This document shows positions 19,963-29,611 of a DNA stretch of 64,000 bases, piece after piece (positions within the stretch are counted from its first letter, which is position 1; each line of letters starts with the position of its first letter). Below the pieces are notes generated by a model. That model was not told the origin of the DNA, made no database searches, and worked only from the letters and a program-made list of their open reading frames with translations. This DNA is from Demequina sp. NBRC 110057 (GTDB lineage: Bacteria; Actinomycetota; Actinomycetes; Actinomycetales; Demequinaceae). Where the stretch lies: the NCBI RefSeq assembly GCF_002090175.1, contig NZ_BBRN01000005.1, positions 186,001 through 250,000 on the forward strand, given 5' to 3'. The translations under genes were made by a program, and so were the position numbers.

Positions 19963-21923
19963 GCGCCGAGGTCCTCCCAGCCGTCCCAGGCGGAGGAGCC
20001 GGGCGTGACGCCCTGCGTGTACCACTTGGACAGCCAGGCGTGACCGCCGTAGGTGACGGTCTCGCCACCGGTGTAGACGGTGCTCGCGTTCCATGCGGTG
20101 GCGCAGACGCCGGGCTCGACCGTGGGCTCGGGCTCCGGCTCGGGCTCGCCCGAGCAGGTTCCGAGGCTCTCCCACGCGCCCCAGGTGGTGCCACCGGGCA
20201 CCTCGCCGGCGTTGGCGTACCACTTGGCCTTCCAGGTCTGGCCGTCGTAGGTCACGACGGACCCGCCCGGGTAGGCGGCCGATGCCGACCAGGCCTGTCC
20301 CGTGCACTCGCCAGTGCCGGGGTCGGTCGTGGCGGACGGCTCGGGCGTCGGCTCCGGGTCCGTGGTCTCCGACGGCTCGGGGGTGGGCTCGGGATCCGTG
20401 GTCTCACTCGGCTCGGGGGTGGGCTCGGGATCCGTGGTGGCCGTCGGCTCCGGGTGGGGGTCCGACCCATCGCCCACGGGCCCTGCACTACCGGTACCGA
20501 GGTGGTCGATCAGCACCTGAGGCAGTTCGCCCGCGCGGTCACCATCGAGCTCCCAGAACATTCCTCCGCCAAGGCCCTTGGCGCGGATGTAGTCCGCCTT
20601 CGCGGCGACCGTCTTGGCGTCATCGATCGACCACCACTGATTGCCGTCGTAGCGCCACGACGCGACGATGTCCTCGTCGTAGTAGGCCGTGCCGAGGTCC
20701 TTCAGCTTCGAGTAGTCCTCGTTGCCCGCCTCCCACGTCCCTGGTGCGGCACCGGTCGCGCTGCCCCAGGCATCGGCCGACGTCGCTCCCTTCCAGCCAC
20801 GCCCGAACTGGGCGAGACCCATGCCGAGTTGGGACGGGTCGATGCCCGCGTCGAGGTACGCCGAGACCGCCTTGTCGACGGAGAACTGCTCGCCCTCCGC
20901 ACGCGTGTCCGCGGGGTCGTCGTAGAGGTTCGCCTGGTGACCCGTGAGCGACGGGCTCCACGCGCCGTGAAGGTCGTAGCCCTGGACGTTGCCGTAGTCG
21001 AGCGACTCGAAGATCCGCGGGTCGTTCCACCCACCGGCCTCGATCACCGCGGGGCTCGCGGGGAGGAAGGCGGACAGGAGGTAGTCGTCGCCGGTCTGCG
21101 TGCCGTACGCGTCGAGCTGCTGGCGGAACTCGGCGAGCAGCAGGCGGAAGTTCTCCGCGTCGTTGTCCTCGTCGACCACGTTGCCCACCTCGCCGGCGGT
21201 GGATCCGGGCCACTCCCAGTCGATGTCGATGCCGTCGAACACGCCGGCGGCGGCGCCGGTGCCTCCGCGACCGTCGATGACGGGAAGGTTGCCCTTGATG
21301 TACAGGTCGACGCAGGAGGACACGAACTTCTCACGTGAGGCCTGCGTGGCCGCGACCGTCGAGAAGTTCTTCGACCAGGTCCAGCCGCCGAGGGAGATCA
21401 TGACCTTGAGGTCGGGGTTCTTCTCCTTGAGCTGCTTGAGCTGATTGAAGTTGCCCGCGAGCTTCTGGTCCCAGGTGTCGGTGGTGCCGGCGACGGACTC
21501 ACTCGCGTTGAAGCCGCGGCCGAAGTCCGCCCAGGCGTCACCGGCGCCGTCGGAGCCGGTGGGGCCCGTTCCCTGCGCCTTGTTCGCGATGAAGCAGGTG
21601 CCGTCCTGGTAGTGGATGTTGCCGAACGCGTAGTTGAGGTGCGTCAGGTTCTCCGCCGTGCCGGAGTTCTGCACGTCGGCGAGCTTGTAGTTGCGGCCGT
21701 AGATGCCCCACTGGGCAAAGTAGCCGACGCTGCGGAAGCCGTTGATCTCGCTGTCGCCATCGTCCGTGCTCTGGGCCTGGGCGGCCAGAGGTGCGGACTG
21801 CACCGGGGGTGCGGCGCTGGCGGAGGCGGCAAAGGCCACCGTTCCCGCGAGCGCGAGCGACGCGACCATCGCGCCGAAGCGGCCCCAGGGGGCCCGCCGG
21901 GCGGGGCTCGTCGATGAGGTCAT
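19956..21923 (-). CDS. Secreted GH18 chitinase with two C-terminal chitin-binding modules
   Basis: Extracellular endochitinase candidate of 655 residues. A signal peptide (residues 1-38, ending SASA) is followed by a GH18 barrel with SLGGWTWSKNF and the catalytic DxxDxDxE signature FDGIDIDWEWPG near residue 231. The catalytic barrel ends around residue 490. A Pro/Thr/Glu linker of repeated TDPEPTPEPSET units follows, then two CBM5/12 modules, each with W-x(n)-Y-x-GG-x-VTY-G-x-WxxKWY. It lies downstream of a second chitinase gene and is separated from it by a hairpin. Both are presumably secreted and complementary in action. Confidence 0.93.
   Translation of the reverse strand: MTSSTSPARRAPWGRFGAMVASLALAGTVAFAASASAAPPVQSAPLAAQAQSTDDGDSEINGFRSVGYFAQWGIYGRNYKLADVQNSGTAENLTHLNYAFGNIHYQDGTCFIANKAQGTGPTGSDGAGDAWADFGRGFNASESVAGTTDTWDQKLAGNFNQLKQLKEKNPDLKVMISLGGWTWSKNFSTVAATQASREKFVSSCVDLYIKGNLPVIDGRGGTGAAAGVFDGIDIDWEWPGSTAGEVGNVVDEDNDAENFRLLLAEFRQQLDAYGTQTGDDYLLSAFLPASPAVIEAGGWNDPRIFESLDYGNVQGYDLHGAWSPSLTGHQANLYDDPADTRAEGEQFSVDKAVSAYLDAGIDPSQLGMGLAQFGRGWKGATSADAWGSATGAAPGTWEAGNEDYSKLKDLGTAYYDEDIVASWRYDGNQWWSIDDAKTVAAKADYIRAKGLGGGMFWELDGDRAGELPQVLIDHLGTGSAGPVGDGSDPHPEPTATTDPEPTPEPSETTDPEPTPEPSETTDPEPTPEPSATTDPGTGECTGQAWSASAAYPGGSVVTYDGQTWKAKWYANAGEVPGGTTWGAWESLGTCSGEPEPEPEPTVEPGVCATAWNASTVYTGGETVTYGGHAWLSKWYTQGVTPGSSAWDGWEDLGAC
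20331..20460 (-). repeat. Tandem repeat encoding the Pro/Thr/Glu linker of the first chitinase
   Basis: The linker is coded by about three copies of a 36-bp unit (12 codons, TDPEPTPEPSET), nearly identical at DNA level, with GGGGTGGGCTCGGGATCCGT repeated twice in the printed strand. This is a coding minisatellite that can change length by slippage or recombination. Confidence 0.7.
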
Positions 21924-21961
21924 GGTGTGTTCCTCTAATGGTTGGGGGGTGTGTGCGGTGC

Positions 21962-21998
21962 CCCGGTGGTGGCGAGCGTGTGGGTCGCCACCACCGGG
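21962..21998 (-). terminator. Hairpin between the two chitinase genes
   Basis: CCCGGTGGTGGCG (21962-21974) pairs perfectly with CGCCACCACCGGG (21986-21998) over an 11-base loop. It lies 79 bp after the larger chitinase gene and 39 bp before the start of the next one. There is no T-run. It could stop or reduce transcription into the second gene, or mark the 3' end of the first mRNA. Confidence 0.55.
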
Positions 21999-22076
21999 AA
22001 TGCCGACGCCGATGCGCGCTGAGGGATGCGCTCGGCGTTGGCGCCGGGGCGGGTGGCCCCGGACGGTGAGGAGCGG

Positions 22077-24767
22077 TCAGCAGGCCCCGACGTGGGTCCA
22101 GGGGCCGTAGGCGTTGCCGACCACAGGAGCGGAGCCCTGCGTCCAGTGACGGGCAGTGAACTCGTGACCGTCGTAGGACACCAGTTCGCCGCCGAGATAC
22201 ACGGTGGAGGCGCTCCAGGCATCGGCGCTGCAGGTGCCGGGATCCGTGTCGCCGCCGGAGTCGCCCGGGGCTTCGGTGCCGTCGTCGTCCGAGCCGGCGC
22301 CTGAGTCGGCCTCGACCACGGTCACCCCGCGGGGGTGGTCGTAGGTGGTCGCGTAGTCGACCCCGTCGATCGTGACGATGAGGTTCGAGAACTGAGCGAC
22401 GGGAAGCGTCCACTTCAGGGTGTTCGTGATGGATCCGCCCGCGGGGATGCCGCTGCTGGGCACCGTGAATCGGGCGGTGTGGAAGTCGCCGTCGAGGCCG
22501 CCCACGTTGTCGCCACGGTGGTCCGACGCCACTGTGGTGGTGCCGTACCCGCTCCAGTCGGACATCTCGCCGGTGTCGGAGGTGCCGTACTGGAACTCGA
22601 TCATGGCACCCGCCGGGATGTCGACAGTGCCGTGATTGGTGAAGATCACTTTGGGCGCGATGGGGTAGTTGTTGTCGCCCAGCGCGAATTCCGTGTACTC
22701 AAGCGACAGGTCGAGCGCCTGTGAGGGCATATCGCGATCCGCGTTCGCCTTGGTCGCCCCATAGGGAGTCGTCGATGACAGGGCGTCGTGCATCTGGGTG
22801 ACGAGGGTGTCACCCATCTCGAACTGTCGCTTGTCCTGGTTGTACTCGTAGTCGCCGGCAAACTCCCAGATCATGATGCCGCCGAGGCCCTGGCCCGCCA
22901 CGTAATCGGTCTTGGCGGCGATCGCCTCGCTCGAATCGCCCGAGAGGAACGTCTTGGTGGTCTCGTTCCACCACCACTCGATCTTGGTGGTGGCGTCGAA
23001 GTAGCGGACGTAGTCACCCTGGATCTCGGAGGGCACCCCGTAGTCGTCGGTGTAGTCCCCGACGACGCCGTCCTCGAGGTTGAGGGCGTGCCAGATGGGG
23101 TTTACTCCTGCAGGGATGGCGATGCCGGCGGGATCGGAGTCGTACCAAAGGTTGTCGATGCCGTCGGCACCGTTGCCGCACTTGCCGCTGGTGCCGGCCG
23201 GGCAGGTGTAGCCGGCGGGGGCGGCGGCCGTGCCGCCCAGCCCGTGCCTGCCTCCCACGACGTCCTGGAAGCCGCGCGTGTAGAAAGGCACGCCCAGGTT
23301 GATACGGCCGGCCTGCATCGCGCCGCGCCAGTAGTGGGTGGACCAGTCGCCGTTGAGGTAGCCGATGCCCTTGTACGCGCCGTAGATGCCGCCGGCCGCG
23401 AGCTCGGGGTCGTCGCCGCCGTCGTACAGTGCACCGTTGCCGCCCACGTACTTGTTCCAGGCGCCGTGCAGGTCGTAGGTCATCATGTTGACGTAGTCCG
23501 CGTACTCGGTGATCTGGTTGACCTCCATGCCGCGCAGCAGCCATCCCGACGACGGGACCGCGGTGGTGAGCATGTAGTACTCGCCGTCCTCCGCGCCGGC
23601 GCGATCGAGCTCCTCACGGAGCGTCTTCATCAGCGCGACGTAGCCCTCGAAGAGCTCACCGCGACGCGCGTCCGAGAACGCGAAGTCGTCGGGGTTGCCC
23701 GCCTGCGCGTTGGACGTCGGGTACTCGTAGTCGATGTCGATGCCGTCGAAGCCGTACTCGCGAATGAAGTCCACGACGGATGCGGCGAAGGTGTCGATCC
23801 TCGCCTGCGACTCGGTCAGTGTGTAGAAGCCGCCGTCGGCGACGCGGTTGCCGTCACCGTCGAAGTAGCCGCCCGTCTCGGCCCAGCCACCGACGGCGGG
23901 GATGACCTTGACCCCGGGGTTGGCCTCCTTGTACTGGTGGATGAGGTTGAAGTACCCGGTGTACGGGAGCGAGCCGTCCATCTCGGCGCCCGCGACCCCC
24001 GGCCAGGTCATATCGGTCGCGGCGTTGCCGGCGACGTCCTCGTTGACGGACACCGTGTTGTCGGGGCCGATGTGCGCGAAGGCGTAGTTGATGTGGGACA
24101 CCTTGTCCCAGGGGATGTCGCTCGCGAGGTACGAGGGCTGGCCGTTCTTTCCCGTGCGCCACGACGTGAAGTAGCCGATCACGCGGCGTTCGAGATCGTT
24201 GGGCAGGATCTCGCGGCCGTCGGTGTCGTACACGTCGCAGTACGGGGTGTCGACGCCCTCGGTGGGCGCCATGCCGTCGGGGCGGCAGATCTCGTCGGGG
24301 TTGCCCTCGGGATCGGGCGTCGGCTCGACGGTGGGCTCAGTCGACGGTTCGACGGTGGGCTCGGTCGAGGGTTCGACGGTCGGCTCGACCGTCGGCTCGA
24401 CGGTGGGTTCGGTCGACGGCTCACCGCTGGGTTCGACGCTGGGTTCGACGCTGGGCTCCACGCTGGGCTCGACGGTCGGCTCTGTCGTCGGCTCGCCGCA
24501 CGTTCCTTGCGATGCCCACGCGTTCCACGCGGAGGCGCCGGGGACGTCCCAGCTTCCTGGCCACCACTTGGCCTTCCAGTTCTGGCCGTCGTACGACACC
24601 ACGGAGTCTTGCCGGTAGTCGCCGGTCGAGACCCACGCGGGAGCGCAGTCCTCGGCCGCGGCGCCCGTCGCCGTCGCGGTGACGGCGAGGGCGGCGAGTG
24701 AGGCGCCGAGCATCGCGGTCAGGGTCGTGGCCGCGACGGATCGCCGGGCTCGGGGAAGGTGGGCCAT
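22077..24767 (-). CDS. Secreted multidomain GH18 chitinase with N- and C-terminal chitin-binding modules
   Basis: Protein of 896 residues. The order is: signal peptide (about 1-38, TATGAAAED), CBM5/12 module (40-90), a long TEPTVEPS linker (about 92-155), and a GH18 domain from [13 protein letters not shown] to about residue 660. The DxxDxDxE signature is [11 protein letters not shown] with the catalytic Glu near 346, and the domain has a large insertion around NPIWHALN. Next comes a beta-rich domain ([20 protein letters not shown]) that resembles a cellulose/chitin-binding or Ig-like module. A last CBM5/12 completes the protein. The YE rather than WE after the signature is typical of ChiA/ChiC-like processive enzymes. 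It lies directly downstream of the LuxR-type regulator gene. Confidence 0.93.
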   Translation of the reverse strand: MAHLPRARRSVAATTLTAMLGASLAALAVTATATGAAAEDCAPAWVSTGDYRQDSVVSYDGQNWKAKWWPGSWDVPGASAWNAWASQGTCGEPTTEPTVEPSVEPSVEPSVEPSGEPSTEPTVEPTVEPTVEPSTEPTVEPSTEPTVEPTPDPEGNPDEICRPDGMAPTEGVDTPYCDVYDTDGREILPNDLERRVIGYFTSWRTGKNGQPSYLASDIPWDKVSHINYAFAHIGPDNTVSVNEDVAGNAATDMTWPGVAGAEMDGSLPYTGYFNLIHQYKEANPGVKVIPAVGGWAETGGYFDGDGNRVADGGFYTLTESQARIDTFAASVVDFIREYGFDGIDIDYEYPTSNAQAGNPDDFAFSDARRGELFEGYVALMKTLREELDRAGAEDGEYYMLTTAVPSSGWLLRGMEVNQITEYADYVNMMTYDLHGAWNKYVGGNGALYDGGDDPELAAGGIYGAYKGIGYLNGDWSTHYWRGAMQAGRINLGVPFYTRGFQDVVGGRHGLGGTAAAPAGYTCPAGTSGKCGNGADGIDNLWYDSDPAGIAIPAGVNPIWHALNLEDGVVGDYTDDYGVPSEIQGDYVRYFDATTKIEWWWNETTKTFLSGDSSEAIAAKTDYVAGQGLGGIMIWEFAGDYEYNQDKRQFEMGDTLVTQMHDALSSTTPYGATKANADRDMPSQALDLSLEYTEFALGDNNYPIAPKVIFTNHGTVDIPAGAMIEFQYGTSDTGEMSDWSGYGTTTVASDHRGDNVGGLDGDFHTARFTVPSSGIPAGGSITNTLKWTLPVAQFSNLIVTIDGVDYATTYDHPRGVTVVEADSGAGSDDDGTEAPGDSGGDTDPGTCSADAWSASTVYLGGELVSYDGHEFTARHWTQGSAPVVGNAYGPWTHVGAC
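24310..24490 (-). repeat. Tandem repeat encoding the Glu/Pro linker of the large chitinase
   Basis: Consecutive short units (12 and 15 bp, reading EPTV or EPSVE) such as CTCGACGGTGGG and CTGGGTTCGACG are repeated many times. The linker length is probably unstable. The low complexity explains the open frames on other strands here. Confidence 0.7.
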
Positions 24768-24905
24768 GAGACAGTGCCTCGCTCTCTACCGTGACGTCTG
24801 CGTCGTCGGGCCACCCGGGGAGGCGGCCGTCGACTCACGGTAGGGACCCCCGTCCCGCCCCTGCCATCGGGGAGTTCCACATTGTTAACCTTCCTGACAA
24901 ACTCC

Positions 24906-24927
24906 GCGTACGTGGTATCCCGTACGC
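24906..24927. promoter_or_regulatory. Candidate operator upstream of the chitinase genes
   Basis: GCGTACG (24906-24912) and CGTACGC (24921-24927) form a perfect inverted repeat with an eight-base spacer, 13 bp downstream of the LuxR-type gene and about 140 bp before the large chitinase ATG. Its place suggests the binding site of a chitin-responsive regulator. Confidence 0.42.
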
Positions 24928-24939
24928 AAGTTGTCGAGG

Positions 24940-27762
24940 TCAGTCGATCGCGGCGCCACCATGCGCGTGCATCACGAGCTCGACGCGCGAGCGCACGCCG
25001 ACCTTGCGATAGACACGCCCCAGATGCACCTCGACGGTGCGCACGGACATGAAGAGCCGCTCCGCGACGTCGCGGTTGGGGAGGCCCTGCGCCACGAGCG
25101 ACGCGACCTCGCGCTCCCTTTCGGTGAGGCCTGCACTCCACGCCCCAGGCGGCCGCGACTCGCGCGGCACGGCGGTCTCCACAGGAACCGTCGGCACCGG
25201 CTCGATCACGGGGCCGGCCGCGCGGTCCATCGCGGCGGCCGGCGCGGCGACGGAGACCCGCTCCGCCTCGGCGCGCACCATCGGCACCCACGCGCCCGCG
25301 CCGGCCTGATCGAAGAGGTCGATCGCCGACATGTAGTGGGCCCGCGCCAGCGACGCTGCGCCCTGGCGGGCGTGCGCCCGCGCCACACTGACAGCCGTGC
25401 GCGCGAGCTCGTAGGGCGACCCCACACGCCTCGCCGCGGCGTGGACGGCGTCGAGTCGGCCGGCGACCTCGTCGTGCGGCGCCACCGCGAGCTCGCCGCG
25501 CGCGAGCAGCAGGGCCCCGACCCCCGGAGCGAGCGCCCGTGTGCGCAGTCGGAGCCGCTCGAGCGCGTGGCGCGCCTCAGGCAGCATCCCCGCCATCGCC
25601 CACTCCTCGGTCGCCTCGAGCCCCGGCATCGCCAGGCCAACGCTGCGCTCACGGACCTCGCGCTCGGACACGATGTCGAGCATCGCCGCCGCATGCTCGT
25701 GGCGCCCAGCGAAGGCCACGACCATCGCCCGATCCACGAGTCCCCCCAGGTGGACGGGGGCCAGAGCCCGGCACAGCGAGGTCGACTCCAGCGCCCGCGA
25801 CACCATGCCGACGCGGCCGTCCCTGGCAATATCGAGACGCCGGGACAAGACGACGGCGAGCCCGGCGAGGACGTGACCAAGGGGCAAGCGCTCGGCGGCC
25901 TGGCGCAGGGTCGTCGCGGCGCGGTCCAGGTCTCCCGCGCGCATCTCCACGAGCGCCTGCACCACCCTCAGGTGCGCCTCGACGATCGGCGAGACCACGC
26001 GGGCGGGCCCGGCAAACCAGGATGCTCCGGACCGCACGGGGGCGAGGTGCGCAGCGGTGCTCGCGAGCACGCGGGCGGCGGCGTCGCTCTCGTCGCGATG
26101 CATGAGGGTCACGGCGCGCGCGACAGCGGTCAGCGCCTCGTCGTCGGCGTGCGCGGATTCCGCGGGAAGGACCGCCATCGCCCCCGACTCCGCGGCGTAG
26201 CTCGACAGCCACGCACGCGCCAGTCGCGCCGCGCCGCCGTCTTCGGGAGAGATCTCGCTCGCTCGCTGTGCCATACGCCAGGCATCGGCGGTGGCACCGC
26301 GCTCGATATGCAGACACGCGGCGATCGACAAGCCGCGCGCGGCATCGGACCTCACCCGAGCGTCGATGCCCTGGCCCGACTCGACGGCGCGCCACACCCC
26401 CTCAAGCATGTCGTCCGGGATGCGTCCGGAGGTGAGGGTCTGCACCAGGGTCGTCGCCACCAAGGTCCGCGCGCGAGCGGCGATATCGCTTCCGGGCGAC
26501 GCGTGCGGCAGCCACAATTCCGCATCGTGCACGTGGCCCGCGAGGGTCGCGGCGATGCCGGTGACCTCGCACGCCGCGCTACGCGCCGCGCCCGTCGCAT
26601 GCCCCACCGCCTCGCGTGCCACCGCGTGCGCCCACTCGCAGTCCCCCCACCGCAGGTGCCTCCTCGCGAGTCGAAGGAGCGGCTGAACCACCCCCTCATC
26701 GCCCTCGAGCGCCGACAGCGCCCGGTGCCACGCCCCCAACGCGGCGTCGGGATCGTCCACGTAAGCAGACACGAGGCGTGCATGCGCCGCGGTGCGCTCC
26801 GCCAGCGTCGCCTCACCGTGAATGAACGCCCTGAGGCGGGGGTCGCGGAAGCGGAACCGCCCCGCCACAAGGGTCAGGTGAGACGCCACGTCGGAGTCGG
26901 TCAGGCGCTCGACTGCCACGCCGGACGCCCTCGCCAGCACCTCCACCCGGTCGGACACCATGACGCAGGCCACGAGCAGGATCTCGCGATCCCTGGCAGA
27001 CAACTCCTCCACGGCGGCGCTCAGCGCCTGGCCGACGGCGGGGACAAGCGGAAGCGGATCCGGGAGCATCGAGGTCCCCGCCAGGTGCTCGGGACGCAGC
27101 AGTCGTGCGGTCTGGACGAGGCACGCGGGATTTCCCCGCAACGCCGTCACGAGCCTGCTCGCCACGTGGGGCGCCACGGGCGGACAGCCCGCCTCCGCCA
27201 GGACCTCCATCGCACCCGCGGTCTCCACGGCCGGCAACTCACGCACGTCGATTCCGTGGGGCAGGCGGGGCAGGTCGGGGCATCGGGTCGCGGTGGCGAG
27301 CACCACCACCCCCAGGTCGCTCGCCGCCAGGGCAAGGAGCCGGTCACCCGCCTCCCGCGGGAGGTCATCGATGTCATCGGCCACGACGACGAGCGTCCGC
27401 CCCGCGAGCACGTAGTCCCACTCCGCGATGCCCTCGGACGACAGCGAGGGTGCACCCAACGCCTCGACGAGCAACGAGGACACTCTCGCATCGGCCCCCA
27501 CCCGGCCGGACTCGCCGCCGGACCAGCGCAGGATGGCGACGCCGTCGCTACGAGGAACAGTCAGGTGCTCGACGATCGCATCGAGCAGCACGCTGCGGCC
27601 GATGCCGCGCTCACCCCACCACACGATCGCGCCGCGCGCATCGGCCACAAGAGACACGGCGCGCATGACCTCGGGCTCCCGCAAGAGACCCGCACGTGCC
27701 GCCGCGCCTGAGCGCGCCGGCCCTGCCACTGCATCACTTCTGACGCTCGTCGTCGACGCCAT
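24940..27762 (-). CDS. Large LuxR-family (LAL/MalT-like) transcriptional regulator
   Basis: Regulator of 940 residues. The C-terminal LuxR helix-turn-helix is clear: LTEREREVASLVAQGLPNRD followed by VAERLFMSVRTVEVHLGRVY. The N-terminal third is an AAA/NACHT-like ATPase with a P-loop-like WWGERGIGRSVLLDA, where the usual Lys is Arg, and a Walker B-like LVVVADDIDDLP. The middle is helical and Ala/Leu-rich, consistent with TPR-type sensor repeats. It precedes the chitinase genes on the same strand, so it is the likely regulator of chitin breakdown (inference). GGGAGGTTGACG before the ATG at 27762 fixes the start; a longer N-terminus would be Arg-rich and non-conserved. Confidence 0.85.
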   Translation of the reverse strand: MASTTSVRSDAVAGPARSGAAARAGLLREPEVMRAVSLVADARGAIVWWGERGIGRSVLLDAIVEHLTVPRSDGVAILRWSGGESGRVGADARVSSLLVEALGAPSLSSEGIAEWDYVLAGRTLVVVADDIDDLPREAGDRLLALAASDLGVVVLATATRCPDLPRLPHGIDVRELPAVETAGAMEVLAEAGCPPVAPHVASRLVTALRGNPACLVQTARLLRPEHLAGTSMLPDPLPLVPAVGQALSAAVEELSARDREILLVACVMVSDRVEVLARASGVAVERLTDSDVASHLTLVAGRFRFRDPRLRAFIHGEATLAERTAAHARLVSAYVDDPDAALGAWHRALSALEGDEGVVQPLLRLARRHLRWGDCEWAHAVAREAVGHATGAARSAACEVTGIAATLAGHVHDAELWLPHASPGSDIAARARTLVATTLVQTLTSGRIPDDMLEGVWRAVESGQGIDARVRSDAARGLSIAACLHIERGATADAWRMAQRASEISPEDGGAARLARAWLSSYAAESGAMAVLPAESAHADDEALTAVARAVTLMHRDESDAAARVLASTAAHLAPVRSGASWFAGPARVVSPIVEAHLRVVQALVEMRAGDLDRAATTLRQAAERLPLGHVLAGLAVVLSRRLDIARDGRVGMVSRALESTSLCRALAPVHLGGLVDRAMVVAFAGRHEHAAAMLDIVSEREVRERSVGLAMPGLEATEEWAMAGMLPEARHALERLRLRTRALAPGVGALLLARGELAVAPHDEVAGRLDAVHAAARRVGSPYELARTAVSVARAHARQGAASLARAHYMSAIDLFDQAGAGAWVPMVRAEAERVSVAAPAAAMDRAAGPVIEPVPTVPVETAVPRESRPPGAWSAGLTEREREVASLVAQGLPNRDVAERLFMSVRTVEVHLGRVYRKVGVRSRVELVMHAHGGAAID

Positions 27763-28012
27763 CGTCAACCTCCCGTCACCCCTGGTACCGCACCGGTAAC
27801 GGACATAGTAGCCGCGTACTTTTTCACGCAGATGACGCGCGCGTGACCGTGACCGACGAGGCGCCAAGAGCGTCCGCCCCGTCGCGCACGTGTGGGGAAG
27901 GCTACGTGCTCGGATCGGTTCGAGGACAGCCCGCACACAAGAAAATGGCGGCCCGGGCGGCGCGCAAGGAGGGGGAGTGCGCCGGCCCGGACCGCCAGGT
28001 CTGGGGGATCCG

Positions 28013-29023
28013 TCAGACGGCCACGGGGGCCGGAGGATCGGTGACCGCAGGGGGTTCCATCACGGACTCGAGGGGGGACTCGGCGGGACGCTCGCCCAGC
28101 TTCACCACGATGACACCTGCGACGACCAGCAGCGCGCCGCCGATCTGCATGGGGCCGGGCACCTGGCCCAGCAGGAACCAGGCGAACAGCGCGGCGGCGA
28201 GCACCTCGGTGAGCGCCACGAACGACCCCAGGCGGCTGCCGAGGCGACGGTTTGCGGCGATACCCGCGACATAGGAGACCCCGGCGGTGACCACTCCGAG
28301 GACCGCGACCACGAGCCACCAGGGCGCGTCGAACGGCACGAACTCCACCGTTCCCGTGGCGAAGGCGATCGGGACGATGCCCGTGAGCGCGGCGATCGAC
28401 AGGATCGCGAGCGCGCTCACCATGCCGCCAGCGGCGAGGGTGAGCGGCGGCAGGCCGTTGGAGTCGTCGCCCGACAGGATGAAGTAGACGGACGCCCCCA
28501 CCATGGCGCCCAGGGCCCACAGGATGCCGACGAGGTCGATCTCGCCCCCGCCGAGGACGTCGAGCAGCAGCACGAGGCCCGCGAAGGCGATGCCGGCGCC
28601 GCCGAGCGTGAGACGGGTGGGCCGATGCCCGTGGCGCAGCCACATGAAGAGCACCACGACCACGGGCGCGAGGTACTCGATGAGGAGCGCGACCGAGACG
28701 GGAAGGTGCTGGACGGCCATGAAGTAGAACAGCTGCGCACCGGCGACGGCGAACGCTCCGTAGGCCACGATCGTGGCCCACGAACGGCGGACGAGGTGCC
28801 AGCGGCCGCGCAGCGCGACGATGCCGGGGATCAGCAGTACCGCGGCGGCGATGGCGACGCGCACGAGCGTCGCAGCGCCCGCGGTCCAGCCGAGATCCAT
28901 GAGCCCGCGGCCGAGCGATCCCGACATGCCAAATGACGCCGATGCCACGAGTGCGAAGGCAAGGCCGGAGCCGAGTCGCGGCGCCACCGAGGGCGCGATC
29001 GTGTCATGAGTCAAAGTCGCCAT
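28013..29023 (-). CDS. EamA/DMT-family transporter
   Basis: Inner-membrane protein of 336 residues with ten predicted helices in two EamA repeats; the second repeat carries LGSFVALTEVLAAALFAWFLLG. Members export metabolites, amino acids or drugs; the substrate here is unknown. A Pro/Ala-rich cytoplasmic tail ends the protein. It is divergent from a CGNR zinc-finger regulator gene only 38 bp away, a common regulator-exporter pairing. A 250-bp gap separates its 3' end from the LuxR regulator start. That gap contains a GC-rich inverted repeat near 27949-27996 and no gene that I can see. Confidence 0.86.
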   Translation of the reverse strand: MATLTHDTIAPSVAPRLGSGLAFALVASASFGMSGSLGRGLMDLGWTAGAATLVRVAIAAAVLLIPGIVALRGRWHLVRRSWATIVAYGAFAVAGAQLFYFMAVQHLPVSVALLIEYLAPVVVVLFMWLRHGHRPTRLTLGGAGIAFAGLVLLLDVLGGGEIDLVGILWALGAMVGASVYFILSGDDSNGLPPLTLAAGGMVSALAILSIAALTGIVPIAFATGTVEFVPFDAPWWLVVAVLGVVTAGVSYVAGIAANRRLGSRLGSFVALTEVLAAALFAWFLLGQVPGPMQIGGALLVVAGVIVVKLGERPAESPLESVMEPPAVTDPPAPVAV

Positions 29024-29061
29024 GACTGATGACAGTAGACCCCAAGTGGTAATGTGTCAAA

Positions 29062-29598
29062 ATGGTCTTCGCAAGTGACACGGCCGAGGCGCTCGAGTCC
29101 GGCGTCTTCCTCGCCAACTCCGAGCTCGAGCCCGATACGTTGACCGAGCTCGAGCACCTCGAGGCGTTCTTCGATGACTTCCACTACACGGGTCACCGCC
29201 CCACCGCCGCCGACCTCGAGCCGGTGCGCGCGATCCGCACGCAGCTGCGCCAGATGTTCAAGGCCACGCGCGACGGCGCGGTGCCGCTCGTCAACGCCGT
29301 GCTCGCCGAGCACCAGGCGCTTCCCCAGGTGGTGCGCCACGGGGACGTCGACTGGCACATTCACGCCATCAGCGACGACAAACCCTTCCACGAGCGCATC
29401 CTCGTCGAGACCGCCATGGGAATGATCGACGTGATCCGCTCCGACGAGATCAGCCGGTTTGGGCGCTGCGAGATGGACGACTGCGACGGGGTGGTCTTCG
29501 ACCTGTCGCGCAACCGCTCCCGGAAGTACTGCACCACCACCTGCACCAACCGTGCGGCCGTGCAGGCGTACCGGGCGCGCCAGGCCGACGAGGACTGA
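29062..29598 (+). CDS. CGNR zinc-finger (ABATE-domain) regulator
   Basis: Protein of 178 residues with an N-terminal ABATE domain and a C-terminal CGNR-type zinc finger: CEMDDCDGVVFDLSRNRSRKYC shortened as CEMDDCDGVVFDLSRNRS, then KYCTTTCTNRAAV, giving a Cx4C-x(n)-Cx3C arrangement. The finger is thought to bind DNA. Its divergence from the EamA exporter gene with shared promoter space implies that it controls that exporter and itself. It is convergent with the DUF4097 gene, 13 bp apart. Confidence 0.85.
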   Translation: MVFASDTAEALESGVFLANSELEPDTLTELEHLEAFFDDFHYTGHRPTAADLEPVRAIRTQLRQMFKATRDGAVPLVNAVLAEHQALPQVVRHGDVDWHIHAISDDKPFHERILVETAMGMIDVIRSDEISRFGRCEMDDCDGVVFDLSRNRSRKYCTTTCTNRAAVQAYRARQADED

Positions 29599-29611
29599 CG
29601 CGCCCCGTGCC

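Noticed and set aside
24310..24490. CRISPR-like spaced repeats
   Set aside because: The units are contiguous, in frame and encode a Pro/Glu linker; there are no spacers or cas genes.
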